Assembly (NCBI RefSeq): GCF_000143415.4
Contig: NW_003314280.1
Span: 1,967,549 to 2,031,548 of the forward strand
Length of the DNA: 64,000 bases
DNA from: Selaginella moellendorffii
Lineage: Eukaryota > Streptophyta > Lycopodiopsida > Selaginellales > Selaginellaceae
Reading direction: 5' to 3'
Part shown: piece after piece, positions 1 through 8,540 of the stretch
How the letters are laid out: every line of letters starts with the position of its first letter
Position numbering within the stretch: position 1 is the first letter of the stretch
Position numbers and translations under genes: made by a program
The notes under the pieces: generated by a model
The model's input: only the letters and a program-made list of their open reading frames with translations
What the model was told of the DNA's origin: nothing
Database searches by the model: none

Positions 1-1137
1 GGCCACCGCTCGCGCGTGGATCGCCTTGCCTTGCGAGAGATGCTCGGGATGGCGGCACGATCCAAGCACGAGCACAAAACTCTCCGGATCTGGAGAAGTT
101 GCTCGAGCTCGCATCACAGTGTAGAGCTCCAGTGCGTCCACAGAGAATCCACCGCGAGCACACACCTCAAAGCAGTAGTTCCAGCACGCTCCTGACATCC
201 TGGCCGCCGCGGCTTTCACTCGATCAAACCGCCGGCACTGTGCGTAGATCTTCACCAGCGCGAGCTGGAGATCACTGCCGCAGACCCGGTCCAGTCCCTC
301 GCTCGCGATCCTCTCCACCACCCTGCTCCCCAGCTCCAATCTCCCCGCCGCCACGCAAATCTCTAACACAGCCGCGTAGGTGGTGCTATCCGGCCTCTTC
401 CCCTCCACCGCCATCGCCCAGTAGAACTCCAGCGCGCGATCGTGCTGCTTCCACCGCCACAAGGCCGCGATCACCGCGTTCCACACCGGCGTCTCCTTGA
501 ACCTCACGTCGCCAAACACCTGGATGGCGGTGTCGAGCCGGCCACACTTGCCATACATGTAGATGATCGCGCTCTGGAGCTTGTGATCCTGCCGGACGCG
601 CCGATCGATGAGCAAGTTGTGGAACTCGGTGCCGGAGGAGAGATCGCGCAGCTGGCCGCACGCCCGGATGGCGAGCGCGAAGGAGACGGCGTCCGGGACG
701 GCCCTCTGGAGGAGCATCCGCCGGAAGTTCCGGTAGACCATCTTGCCAGATCCATCGTTGCGCGCGAGCATCCCCAGGAAGGCGTTCCAGGACTGGACGG
801 TCCTCTTGTCCATGGTCTCGAAAACCTGGCTGCCCCATTCCAGATTGCCGCACCGGGAGTACATCCGGATCAAGAGATTGGCCATGGATGTATCGTCCAG
901 GTACTTGGTGGCGTCCATGTGGCGGTGGATGCGAACGCCGTAGGAGAATGCGTGCTCGCGGGCGCAGCGCCGGAGGAGGGAGGCGTAGACGGAGGGATTC
1001 ACCCGGTTTGGCGAGTAGGATTGCTCCAGCGAGTCGACGGCGTCGGCGAGGCCCTGGGACACCCATGGCTCGCGCGGGTACCTGATGCGCCGCCGCCGCT
1101 TGAAGCTCAGCTTCCTCCGGTGTAGCCCTCGCAGCAT
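1..1137 (-). CDS. PPR protein, 5' part (runs off left edge)
   Basis: Reading leftwards from the ATG at 1137, a single intron-less frame stays open for 379 codons to the window edge, so the C-terminus is missing. The protein starts with a basic stretch (MLRGLHRRKLSFKRRRR) that may be an organelle-targeting peptide. It continues with repeats of the plant PLS-type pentatricopeptide pattern: 'ANLLIRMYSRCGNLEWGSQV', 'VQSWNAFLGMLARNDG', 'SAIIYMYGKCGRLDTAIQVF', 'TPVWNAVIAALWRWKQHDRA' and 'PDSTTYAAVLEICVAAGRLE'. PPR proteins bind organellar RNA and act in editing, splicing or stability. Whether an E or DYW domain follows cannot be seen here. Family assignment is firm; the RNA target is unknown. The frame is GC-rich, unlike the AT-rich DNA further right. 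Confidence 0.85.
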   Translation of the reverse strand, partial: MLRGLHRRKLSFKRRRRIRYPREPWVSQGLADAVDSLEQSYSPNRVNPSVYASLLRRCAREHAFSYGVRIHRHMDATKYLDDTSMANLLIRMYSRCGNLEWGSQVFETMDKRTVQSWNAFLGMLARNDGSGKMVYRNFRRMLLQRAVPDAVSFALAIRACGQLRDLSSGTEFHNLLIDRRVRQDHKLQSAIIYMYGKCGRLDTAIQVFGDVRFKETPVWNAVIAALWRWKQHDRALEFYWAMAVEGKRPDSTTYAAVLEICVAAGRLELGSRVVERIASEGLDRVCGSDLQLALVKIYAQCRRFDRVKAAAARMSGACWNYCFEVCARGGFSVDALELYTVMRARATSPDPESFVLVLGSCRHPEHLSQGKAIHARAVA

Positions 1138-1264
1138 TCCCAAGAGCCCTAAACCCCGTGAATATTCGGCGGGATATTCGATTCTTTGAGTTTAAACCAA
1201 AAAACGGCGGGACTTCGCAGTCGTGATCGGTGGGAATTTCTATTGTCTCGCTGGCGCGCATTAG

Positions 1265-1372
1265 AGTGGAGAAAGGGTTCCTCGTCTTCCAGAGGCAATC
1301 TAATTTGCTCGCATCCATAACTGTTGCAAGAGTCGAGTGAGTCCACTGCCAAAAATTGGCATGGGCACAAGA
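1265..1372 (-). pseudogene. Fragment of CHY1-type hydrolase last exon
   Basis: On the minus strand this stretch resembles the last exon of the intact hydrolase gene ending at 21323: both contain 'caagagtcga' just after the exon start and 'ccagaggcaat' near the end. The reading frame is broken by a deletion in the middle. The nearby block around 1160-1200 also resembles 21190-21240 ('gaatattcg', 'aatggcggga'-like). It is a displaced relic between the PPR start and the HSP20-like gene's 3' end, and may lie in the PPR gene's promoter. The rest of 1138-1493 shows nothing recognisable. Confidence 0.55.
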
Positions 1373-1493
1373 GATCTTTGTCGGAAAAAAAGTGTAGGTT
1401 GCTCTCATCCCCGAGTAAACTTTAAAGTCGATCATAACAGTTATAAGTTTGTTGACAAGGAAGAATGATTTAGAACAGGCATCATAAAAGGTA

Positions 1494-3122
1494 CTACTCT
1501 GAAGTTAGCTCTATTGCGCTCTTGGGAATGTGAATGGTAAGCAAGCCATTTTGCAAAAATGCTCTAGTCTTCTTCAGGTCAGCAGTAGTGGGAAGCTTGA
1601 ACTTCCTTTGCTTGAAGACGTTGGCACTGGTCTTTACGGTGAGTTGATCCGGACCTGAACATACCACAATCACTTCCTCTCGTGATAAGCCTGCACAATT
1701 GCAAAACCAAAAGCTCTTGGGAAGGCGTGGAAGTGGGGAAGAGACATACCTGGAACTTCGATATAAAGGGTGTGGTGATGCTCCTCATCTACAGTAGTTG
1801 CCTCAATACGTTTGTTCGTGGCTGTAGCAGAGAATAAAAAAAGGAAATTAGTGGAGGTAAAAAGAAAAACAGAAAAATACTCGTGTCCAGCTCAGCCTCA
1901 TCACGGTCCTCAATTGGCACTGTCGAAGCTGTCCGCTTGAGCGCAGCGGCCCCCTTGGGAAAGCGAATAGTGAGAATCTCATCCTGGAGATTCACTATTG
2001 CACCATTGACGTCAGCGTGAGGAGGAACCACAAGGTTCTCGGGGCGGAATACGTCCTTCTCCGTGGAAACACGCACGCCCTGTCCATCGTTTGCAACACG
2101 CACTTGATCCAGAGACGTGAGACCTGTACAATAGTAGGCAAGAATAAGAAAATTTAATAAGATATGTCTGCAAATGACTTACCGGGCACTTGCACATCGA
2201 CAGTGTAGAACTGCTGGTTCTCGAATGACGAGCACAAGAGCTTGCGCTTGTCATATCCTGCAAGCCACAGCAAGGAGAAATAAAAAACTCCAGGCAGGAT
2301 CAAAGCCATACCTTTATTGTGCTTGAGGCAGTTTAGCAGTAGTTGTTGTGCATGTTTCTTCTCAAAGTTGTAGAGAGCAATGAGACCTCCGTGCTGAGAG
2401 AACTGCGGGAGTCCCCCGGCATCAGCCACCTCTTGCGCCAACCTGAGGCCCCTGGCACACCTTTTCAAGTGATCACTGGAGAAGACAGCGTGTGGGACGA
2501 CCGGTGTAGCATATGATGGAGAGCGCTCATGGATCAGAGAGGTGAGGCTTGTTGATTGCAGACCAAAGAGGTTGGGATAAGACTCAGCAGCAAACACACG
2601 CGCCTGCTCCTGCAACTCTTGCATGTTTGGCTCCCCGGAGAAGACTTCCTTCTCAGCTCGGCAAGCAGCACTCCGGCAAAAGTCATGCACGAGGCGAGTT
2701 TCTTCCTGTGTAGGGTGGTGTATGGGTGGCTCTCCACGAAAGTGGCGGAAGTCATCCTCTGAGGCGATGTTCACGAGCTGGATCATGTGTGGATACGGGC
2801 AGGGGTAGTCGCCGCAGTCGTCAAACCCAAGTGGTTTTTCGGAAGGTGGAGGGAAGTCGCCGCTCACGATTTCGGTGTACCTGAGCGTGTGATCCAGGAG
2901 ATGCGCCTGGAAGCAGCCGGTGGCACGATCAGAGTCACCTAGCGCCCGAAAGACTTGGCCGAGGACACGGTTGTTTAGGCGGAGCATCACCATCCACAGA
3001 AACTCTCCATATTCATTGTAGGCATCGTCCGTCGGTGGTTTGCTCACCTGAGGGAGCTTCTTGCCTTTGCTGCTGCTGCTGCTTGATGCCCTCCTTGCTG
3101 TGTGGACAAGCCACCTTAACAT
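1494..3122 (-). CDS. Protein with two HSP20/alpha-crystallin-like domains and a novel N-terminal region
   Basis: Five exons (3122-2312, 2257-2183, 2123-1881, 1821-1750, 1690-1494) with GT...AG introns sum to 1398 bp, a clean 465-residue frame. Residues 1-270 form an unrecognised region starting MLRWLVHTARRASSSSSS (possible organelle presequence) and containing 'YGEFLWMVMLRLNNRVLGQV' and 'GGLIALYNFEKKHAQQLLLN'. Two alpha-crystallin-like modules follow. The first spans 'YTVDVQVPG' to 'DEILTIRFPKG'. The second spans 'LYIEVPGLSREEVIV' to 'NGLLTIHIPKS' and includes 'KQRKFKLP', matching the HSP20 pattern of F-x-RRF-x-LP, AD and NGxLTxxxPK. HSP20 proteins are ATP-independent holdase chaperones; that function is only inferred here. 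Introns split both domains at the same VPG motif. It is the only intact member of a family with at least four broken copies nearby. Confidence 0.8.
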
Positions 3123-3166
3123 TTTCTAGGGTTAAACGTGTGTTCTGCTAGGGTTTTAGGAAGGGC
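3123..3166. promoter_or_regulatory. 44-bp shared start region of a head-to-head gene pair
   Basis: Only 44 bp separate the start codons of the HSP20-like gene (minus) and its plus-strand partner, so transcription starts and 5' UTRs must overlap or lie in the opposing gene. The stretch holds 'tagggttaaac' and 'tagggtttt', which match the telo-box/AAACCCTA type often seen near plant housekeeping transcription starts. No TATA box is visible. A shared bidirectional promoter is inferred from spacing; the arrangement recurs at the decayed copy near 49.6 kb. Confidence 0.5.
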
Positions 3167-4152
3167 ATGATGTGGGGTGCTCGTTTCAAGCGTTTGCAGC
3201 AGCCAAGTTTAATGTTGTTTCGTCTCCATAGCACTCATGGTCATGCTCGGGTGTTCTTGGACACGGGAATTGATATAGAAGTAGATCAATCGGAATGGGA
3301 TAAACGTGTAACACGGACTTTTGGAGAAACATGTACGACTTCAATGCTACAATTGCTCTATTTTAAATATTTAAGGCAAATCCGGGTGAACACTCTCTAC
3401 AGGATGAGGCACGAGGTACGATTTCAATACTAGAAATAATATTGATTGAATTTTATAAAGATAAATTTTTTTTTCAGGTTTGGAAAAAAATGATAAGTAT
3501 TAATCCATCAAGAAAGGATATAGACCAAGCAGTGACCCTGTTGTTACGCAAAGGAGGTTTGAATGTTTTTTCCTTTATTTCTTTGATTTCTTTTTTCTTC
3601 ATAGGGATAAAAACTTTTGGAGACCTTGCTCAGTTTCATCATACTTTTAATGCTTTTTGGACAATTGCACGAAATCCTCACAAGGATTGGGCACTGCTTA
3701 CTCCTGATAAAGCAAGGCATTTGGCACAAGCTTATTTTAAGGTATAATTTAGATTAGTTTTTATATGATAATTTTTCTTCTTAGGCAGCTATAGATGACT
3801 TGTGGAGTGGTTGCAATCCACTTACATTATCTGAAATCATGGACATTCTTATGGGTGGACAAGTATATTTTATTGCTAAGCAGTATAGGTTTGCTCTCAA
3901 AAAATTTCTTTATTATATTTGAAACAATTTTACAGTGACGAGGGAGCTCATCATGATAACAATATTTACAATGTGGTATGGCATTCCTATTCATCTCCAA
4001 ATCCACCAATTATCAAGATCAACGGATACACTCCATTAGAGGATATGGAAACAACAGATGTATTAATCCAAATTGGTGAAGCTTTACACAACAAGGACTC
4101 TCGGCAATTTCCATTTTTGAAGGCATTTACAGCAAGTGTGAGAAGATGTTAA
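3167..4152 (+). CDS. Unrecognised five-exon gene, head-to-head partner of the HSP20-like gene
   Basis: Exons 3167-3415, 3478-3556, 3605-3741, 3785-3888 and 3936-4152 sum to 786 bp, giving 261 residues, all with GT...AG introns. The start MMWGARFKRLQQPSLMLFRL is basic and aliphatic, like a mitochondrial presequence. Visible pieces are 'TFGDLAQFHHTFNAFWTIAR', 'ALLTPDKARHLAQAYFK', 'DDLWSGCNPLT' and 'LIQIGEALHNKDSRQFPFLK'. It appears soluble and alpha-helical, with no membrane segment. I do not recognise the family. A diverged homologue with the same exon borders lies at 49.6-50.5 kb beside another HSP20-like copy, which supports this as a real gene. Later exons and introns are AT-rich, unlike the divergent neighbour. 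Confidence 0.65.
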
Positions 4153-4284
4153 TATTTTTCTGTATTTACACAATAAAGTTTGCTTTAGAGTAATCCATAA
4201 TATATTATATTAAATAAATATATTTTTGGTTTGCTTAAGCAAACCAAATATACTTAGAATATGCTTAGATATTCATTATACAAT

Positions 4285-4440
4285 GGTATGGCATTCCTAT
4301 TCATCTCCATATCAAGATCAACAGATACACTCCATTATAGCATATGGAAACAATAGATGTATTAATCCAAATTGGTGAAGCTTTACACAACAAGGAATTT
4401 CTGTTTTTAAAGGCATTTATAGAAAGTGTGAAAGGAAGAG
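4285..4440 (+). pseudogene. Partial tandem copy of the preceding gene's last exon
   Basis: The segment repeats the last exon at 3974-4152 ('ggtatggcattcctattcat', 'gatgtattaatccaaattgg', 'gaagctttacacaacaagga') with small deletions and substitutions. It has no upstream exons. The flanking 4153-4284 and 4441-4656 are AT-rich and hold no gene. The part from about 4540 resembles 60340-60440. Confidence 0.75.
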
Positions 4441-4656
4441 GTTAATCTTTTTCTGTATTTATAGAGTTTAATTACACAATAAATTTTGCAATAATCTCTA
4501 ATAAATTATATAGCATATATTATAAATATTATATTAAGTCTGAGCTGGTGGTAGTGAATATATTTAGAATATACTTAGATATTCAGAGATATTCTTCCAT
4601 TTAATGGTTGTTATTTATTGAGATTAATCATGTATTTATAATTTATAAATATGTTT

Positions 4657-4832
4657 TGTGAGTGTATGGAATATAAAAAGAGAATATAAGAAATATACAT
4701 ATCAATTAGCCTAAAAACCATAGTTTATATAGAGGAATGAGTGGTTAAGATTGAAACCAATCCAATGGCTACCAAAACTTTATTATGCTAATATTAATAT
4801 ACGGCATTGTAGCCATATACTTGGACCTCACA
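4657..4832 (-). repeat. Left LTR of the outer element (its 3' LTR)
   Basis: About 176 bp, ends TG...CA, similar along its length to 15052-15215: shared 'aagagaata', 'agtttatata', 'gaatgagtgg', 'agattgaaacca' and 'cttggacc'. A 4-bp GTTT flank matches the other side. Divergence between the two LTRs is clearly visible, so the insertion is old. Confidence 0.75.
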
Positions 4833-5545
4833 TCATCTTTTCCTCTTAGAATGATGGAAGATCATTAGAATTCTCTCGTGAATGGGTTGAAATCTGAAAG
4901 AATATTAAGAGGAGCCATTGATAGATTTGTAAGTGGTGCCAATTATTCTTGATCCCTTTATACAAAGTGTTTCAATTGCTGTACATGCACAATTTCTGGA
5001 GGATCAACCTATTGGATGTTATGTTGAACTTCATAAACTAGTATTACGAACTTAGCACCAAATGTAACTATGCACATATTGGATAATATCACATTGCATT
5101 TCTAGCCAATAAAAAGATTTGTACAACTTCTCGATCACATAATGATGTCCTATATGCCCACATAGAATAGGAGAATAATAGTAAGTGTGAAGAAAGCATG
5201 GAATAAAGATTAAATGCACCACTAACCATAAATGATCATCAAGATCCGTCCGTAGAAAATACCATTTTCAAGGCTATATTGAGATTGTAAATGTCGAAAT
5301 GGTAAGTTATTAGCAAGTGATATAGGGTTCTCAAACCCATTGTGAAGCTTTCGAATCCACAGCTCAATTTTTTTAGCCTCACAGACCTTGTCAAAAAAAG
5401 GTAAATCCTGCTATACATCTTATGGACATTAAATGTCAAGTATAGCAACTGCTGATAGCACGGAATCCTCATCCAAAAAATCCATAATTTTTAAAACAAT
5501 AAGTTCGTCAAAAACATAAAAAATGAATGAAGAAGGAAGAGGTGC

Positions 5546-7209
5546 TCAAGAAAGGGCATTAACATCAACCATAGAACTCCCTAGGTGATAAACAATATCA
5601 AAATCATATCTATGAAGCTTTAAAACCCATTGAGCAATACAACCAATAAAATTCTTTTGTTTCAATAATGAAATAGCTACAGTATGATTACCTTCTAATA
5701 ACGTCCAAGAACTATGTAAATATGCATGAAGTTTCTCAAAACCCCAAACTGTTATTAAACATTCCATCTCTATTATAGAGTAGTTCACCTCCGTTGATTA
5801 TAATGTACATCTAATATATACAATGGGATGGCACTAGGATGGTGCTATATGCAATCATCTGTTGGAAAATTGCTAGAGCATTGTTCAAACTAAATGGCAT
5901 CACCAAAAATTCATAGAAACCAAATAGTGTACAAAAAACAGTTTTAGGAATATCCTCTTCGACCATCGGTACTTACCAGTACCTCGAAGCAATTAACTGG
6001 TGAACCAATAACTTCTCCCCAAATGATTCAAGAAATTAACAATATGAGGAAGAGGGTATATATCTAAGATTGTCACTTCATTTAACAGATGATAGTCAAT
6101 GTAAAAATGAATACTCCTATCAGGCTTTATCACAAGATGAGGTTCACACTCCCAAGGATTCCATGACTTCCAAATAATTCCCTTTTCCAATATCTCCTTA
6201 ACGTTTGCATGTAAAATTTTGATCTCTTTGGGTGACTAACGATAAATAGGAACTTTGATTGGACAAGCATCCCTAGTTAAAATAAGATGGCATGTTGCAA
6301 TTTTGGCCTTAGATGATAAGTTAAATTCAAAGAGATTGGCATACTCCTTCATAAGTTGGTCAACTGCTGCAATACAAAGATTGTTAGAGGGATTAGAAAA
6401 GGAAATAGAGGAATAAGATAGAAACTGAGGAAGAAGTAAGGGAGAGATAAAAGTGATAGAAGTAGAGATAAATGTAAAAGGACAAAGAGGTACAGAAGTA
6501 AAAAGAATGGAAAAAATATTATGAAGTATAAGATAGAGAGGAAAAACCTCAAAGTCACACTTGGCATGATTGTGCTACAATTAATCCATACCAAGGATGA
6601 GGTTAAAAAAGCTTGACTCGGCACCACCACAATGATTGCAACTCAAGTTTGAGATCGCCTACACACACAATTAAGTCCACCTCATCCTATGCAAATGTGT
6701 GTGTATGGCTGTTGCCATAAAGAATGAAAATTAACTCTACTGCATGACGCAAAAGTAGACAGCAACATGTGGCAATAGGCCGAGCAATAGAAGATAAACT
6801 CAAGTTTATATCAACCAACACAGAGAGAATAATAAGAGACCTTTTGTTATAAAAATGAACTTGGAAAGTAAACACTAGATAAACTGGTGCCGAGTGAACC
6901 CCTTAATGATACTTCCAAAAGAAAGATGGAGGGGTTATTGCCTTATTTGTGCAAGGTCTTTCTGTTACTCATGTGACTCCTAATTTTCTAGATGCATCTC
7001 AGTCTCCAAACCTTCTACTGTAGCAACACCAATAAAATGTTGTTGATGCCATGGTTTCCATCCAGGAAATGGAGGTCACTAATCTGGAAAATACCGACAA
7101 TACAATAAGTGTGACCAACTTCATCACATGCCCAGCAACAGATATCATGGCCATAACCATGTCCTTGTCCTAATCCTTGAACTTGAGTAATAGGAGTATC
7201 AACCTTCAT
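5546..7209 (-). pseudogene. Gag-pol remnant of the outer element (zinc knuckle, RT, RNase H)
   Basis: Minus-strand pieces are recognisable by family pattern: 'PDRSIHFYIDYHLLNEVTIL' with 'YPLPHI' (reverse transcriptase, 6190-5993); 'MECLITVWGFEKLHAYLHSS' and 'RYDFDIVYHLGSSMVDVNAL' (Ty3-type RNase H, 5788-5546); and a degenerate CCHC knuckle around 7120. Frames shift repeatedly and stops are common. About 5480-4850 holds the linker and the integrase N-terminal zinc-finger region ('GHIGHHYVIEKLY'), after which the catalytic core is missing. Confidence 0.75.
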
Positions 7210-7220
7210 TGGAACAAGAT

Positions 7221-7781
7221 TATCATGAATGTGACTTCAGGTATCGAAAGATACTTGTCAACTAGTTGTAAGGTCTTGAGTTTGCACTTCCCGGGAGGTC
7301 ACCCAGCCTAGTACTATTCAAACCCAAGGACGCTTAACCCTAAATATCCCAAGACCCTTATCTAATTGGAAAAGGGGGTGCACTCTTATTCATGGGCCCT
7401 TTCCCTCTATATTTGAAGCCCTATGGATCGTCTCTCGAGTCGTTCCCTTTGGTTGCTTACACTAGTCCTTACGGACACTCTTTCCTTACTGCCACGACGG
7501 CAGGAGGTCGGTACTGCTGGTCCCTTTTATGGTCTAAACCCAAGCTAGTTAAAAAATTAGTCATTGCCTGTGCACTTGATCAAATGAGTATAAGGATGAA
7601 ATTCCTAAATGCTATTTGTCAAGCATACTTGACCTGGTTAGAGAAATTCATTCGTTGACTTGCACTTGCTAGTGTTGGGAACCCCTTTGATATTGAGTTT
7701 AGTCCCTTAATATTGTTACATAATAGCTTACCGTGTCTACTAAACACCCTCGCTATCATACCCTTTTTGTTAGTCTCATTT
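7221..7781 (+). repeat. 5' LTR of the chromodomain element
   Basis: Aligns with 13843-14197 over its whole length once the insertion 7267-7466 is removed: shared 'ctgccacgacggcaggaggt', 'aaatgctatttgtcaagcat' and 'gtgttgggaaccc'. Without the insertion it is about 361 bp, against 355 and 357 bp for the other two copies. The first bases read TATCATG against TGTCGTA in the 3' copy, so the TG end is mutated here. Confidence 0.8.
7267..7461 (-). repeat. Solo LTR of a 5S-rRNA-bearing Cassandra-like TRIM
   Basis: A 195-bp insert with matching ends TGTAAG...CTTACA, flanked by perfect 5-bp duplications CTAGT (7262-7266 and 7462-7466). The corresponding place in the 3' LTR of the host element lacks it. 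On the minus strand about 60 bp (around 7335-7279) resembles the 3' half of plant 5S rRNA, including 'GGGTGACCTCCCGGGAAGT' and a GTTAAGCGTCCTTGGGTTT-like box-C region. Cassandra TRIM elements are known for 5S sequences in their LTRs. A second copy, with internal sequence, is at 63328-63525. Confidence 0.8.
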
Positions 7782-7794
7782 TGGTCTCAAATGC
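7782..7794 (+). other. Primer-binding-site-like sequence
   Basis: TGGTCTCAAATGC directly after the 5' LTR resembles the plant initiator-Met tRNA binding site TGGTATCAGAGCC, with several mismatches. Its position, exactly where LTR similarity ends, is the stronger evidence. Confidence 0.5.
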
Positions 7795-7977
7795 TATTTA
7801 TGGAAGTGTTTATATTTGCTCATTTTGCACATTTACAGAATGTAAAGATTGTCCTGAACACAATAGTGTTCATCCAGTGTCCAAATTTGCAATCTAGGAA
7901 CATTCCATATTTAGTAAGTTTCGAGTTTGTCCTAAAGATTAACTCCTGGTACTAAGGAAGGTTTAGGGTGAAAGCCC

Positions 7978-8042
7978 AAGGGGGTGGGTGGGGGTGGGTG
8001 GGGGTGGGGGGGTTGGGGGGGTTAGGGGGGCTATGGGGGGTT
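7978..8042 (+). repeat. G-run tract (candidate G-quadruplex) in the element's 5' leader
   Basis: More than eight runs of three to eight G separated by one to three bases on the plus strand. It meets the usual sequence rule for intramolecular G-quadruplexes several times over. It lies between the primer-binding site and gag of the chromodomain element. Confidence 0.75.
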
Positions 8043-8540
8043 CCAAATATATAGTAAAGATAGTGGTTGGAATGCATATCTAAGCATATGAGACATTAAT
8101 TTGGCTCTCGCTGGGCTGTATCGCTTCTTGTTTTGTGTCCAGCTTGAGTCTAAGCCCAAGCTCCACATTGCTCTAGTCGGTGGGGTACCCTCTTCCTCAC
8201 ATTGGGCCACCAGTATGCCAACATTGTGCCAGACACCGTCTGACACCATTTTGCATGCAAGTGCTGGATACGGGGAGTTGGTGCTCGTGAGATTGTACTG
8301 GACCCTCGTTTTGTAGTGCAATGGGCTTGGAGTTCAGCTCCAAATTCAGGTGCGCTATCAAAGGAATTTTCTCAGTGATTCCTATCCAACTTTTGTTGGA
8401 TTTCTAACTCAAGTTGCATATGCAGAGACTTTTCTAGTAGATCTAAAGTGACATATGTAGAATTAGTTGGATTGCACCATTCAGTAAGAACGTTGTATGC
8501 ATGTTCAGTTATTGATAGAGGCACGCATGCAGCTAGTGGG

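Noticed and set aside
442-1125. Plus-strand open frame of 227 codons
   Set aside because: Antisense shadow of the GC-rich PPR exon; no family resemblance.
386-1435. Long minus-strand open frame of 349 codons near the left end
   Set aside because: It is a shadow: composition is Arg/Ala-rich without motifs, and the PPR frame offset from it explains the same DNA with clear repeats.
7216-7220. aagat and aagga (14198-14202) as target duplication of the chromodomain element
   Set aside because: Only three of five bases agree, so a duplication is not claimed.
7279-7340. Functional 5S rRNA gene
   Set aside because: Only the 3' half is recognisable, with many changes, inside a solo LTR with TG...CA ends.
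8310-8365. Possible alternative primer-binding site and longer 5' LTR ending near 8345
   Set aside because: Three independent LTR copies (7221-7781, 13843-14197 and 62033-62389) stop matching at the same point, so the LTR ends at 7781.
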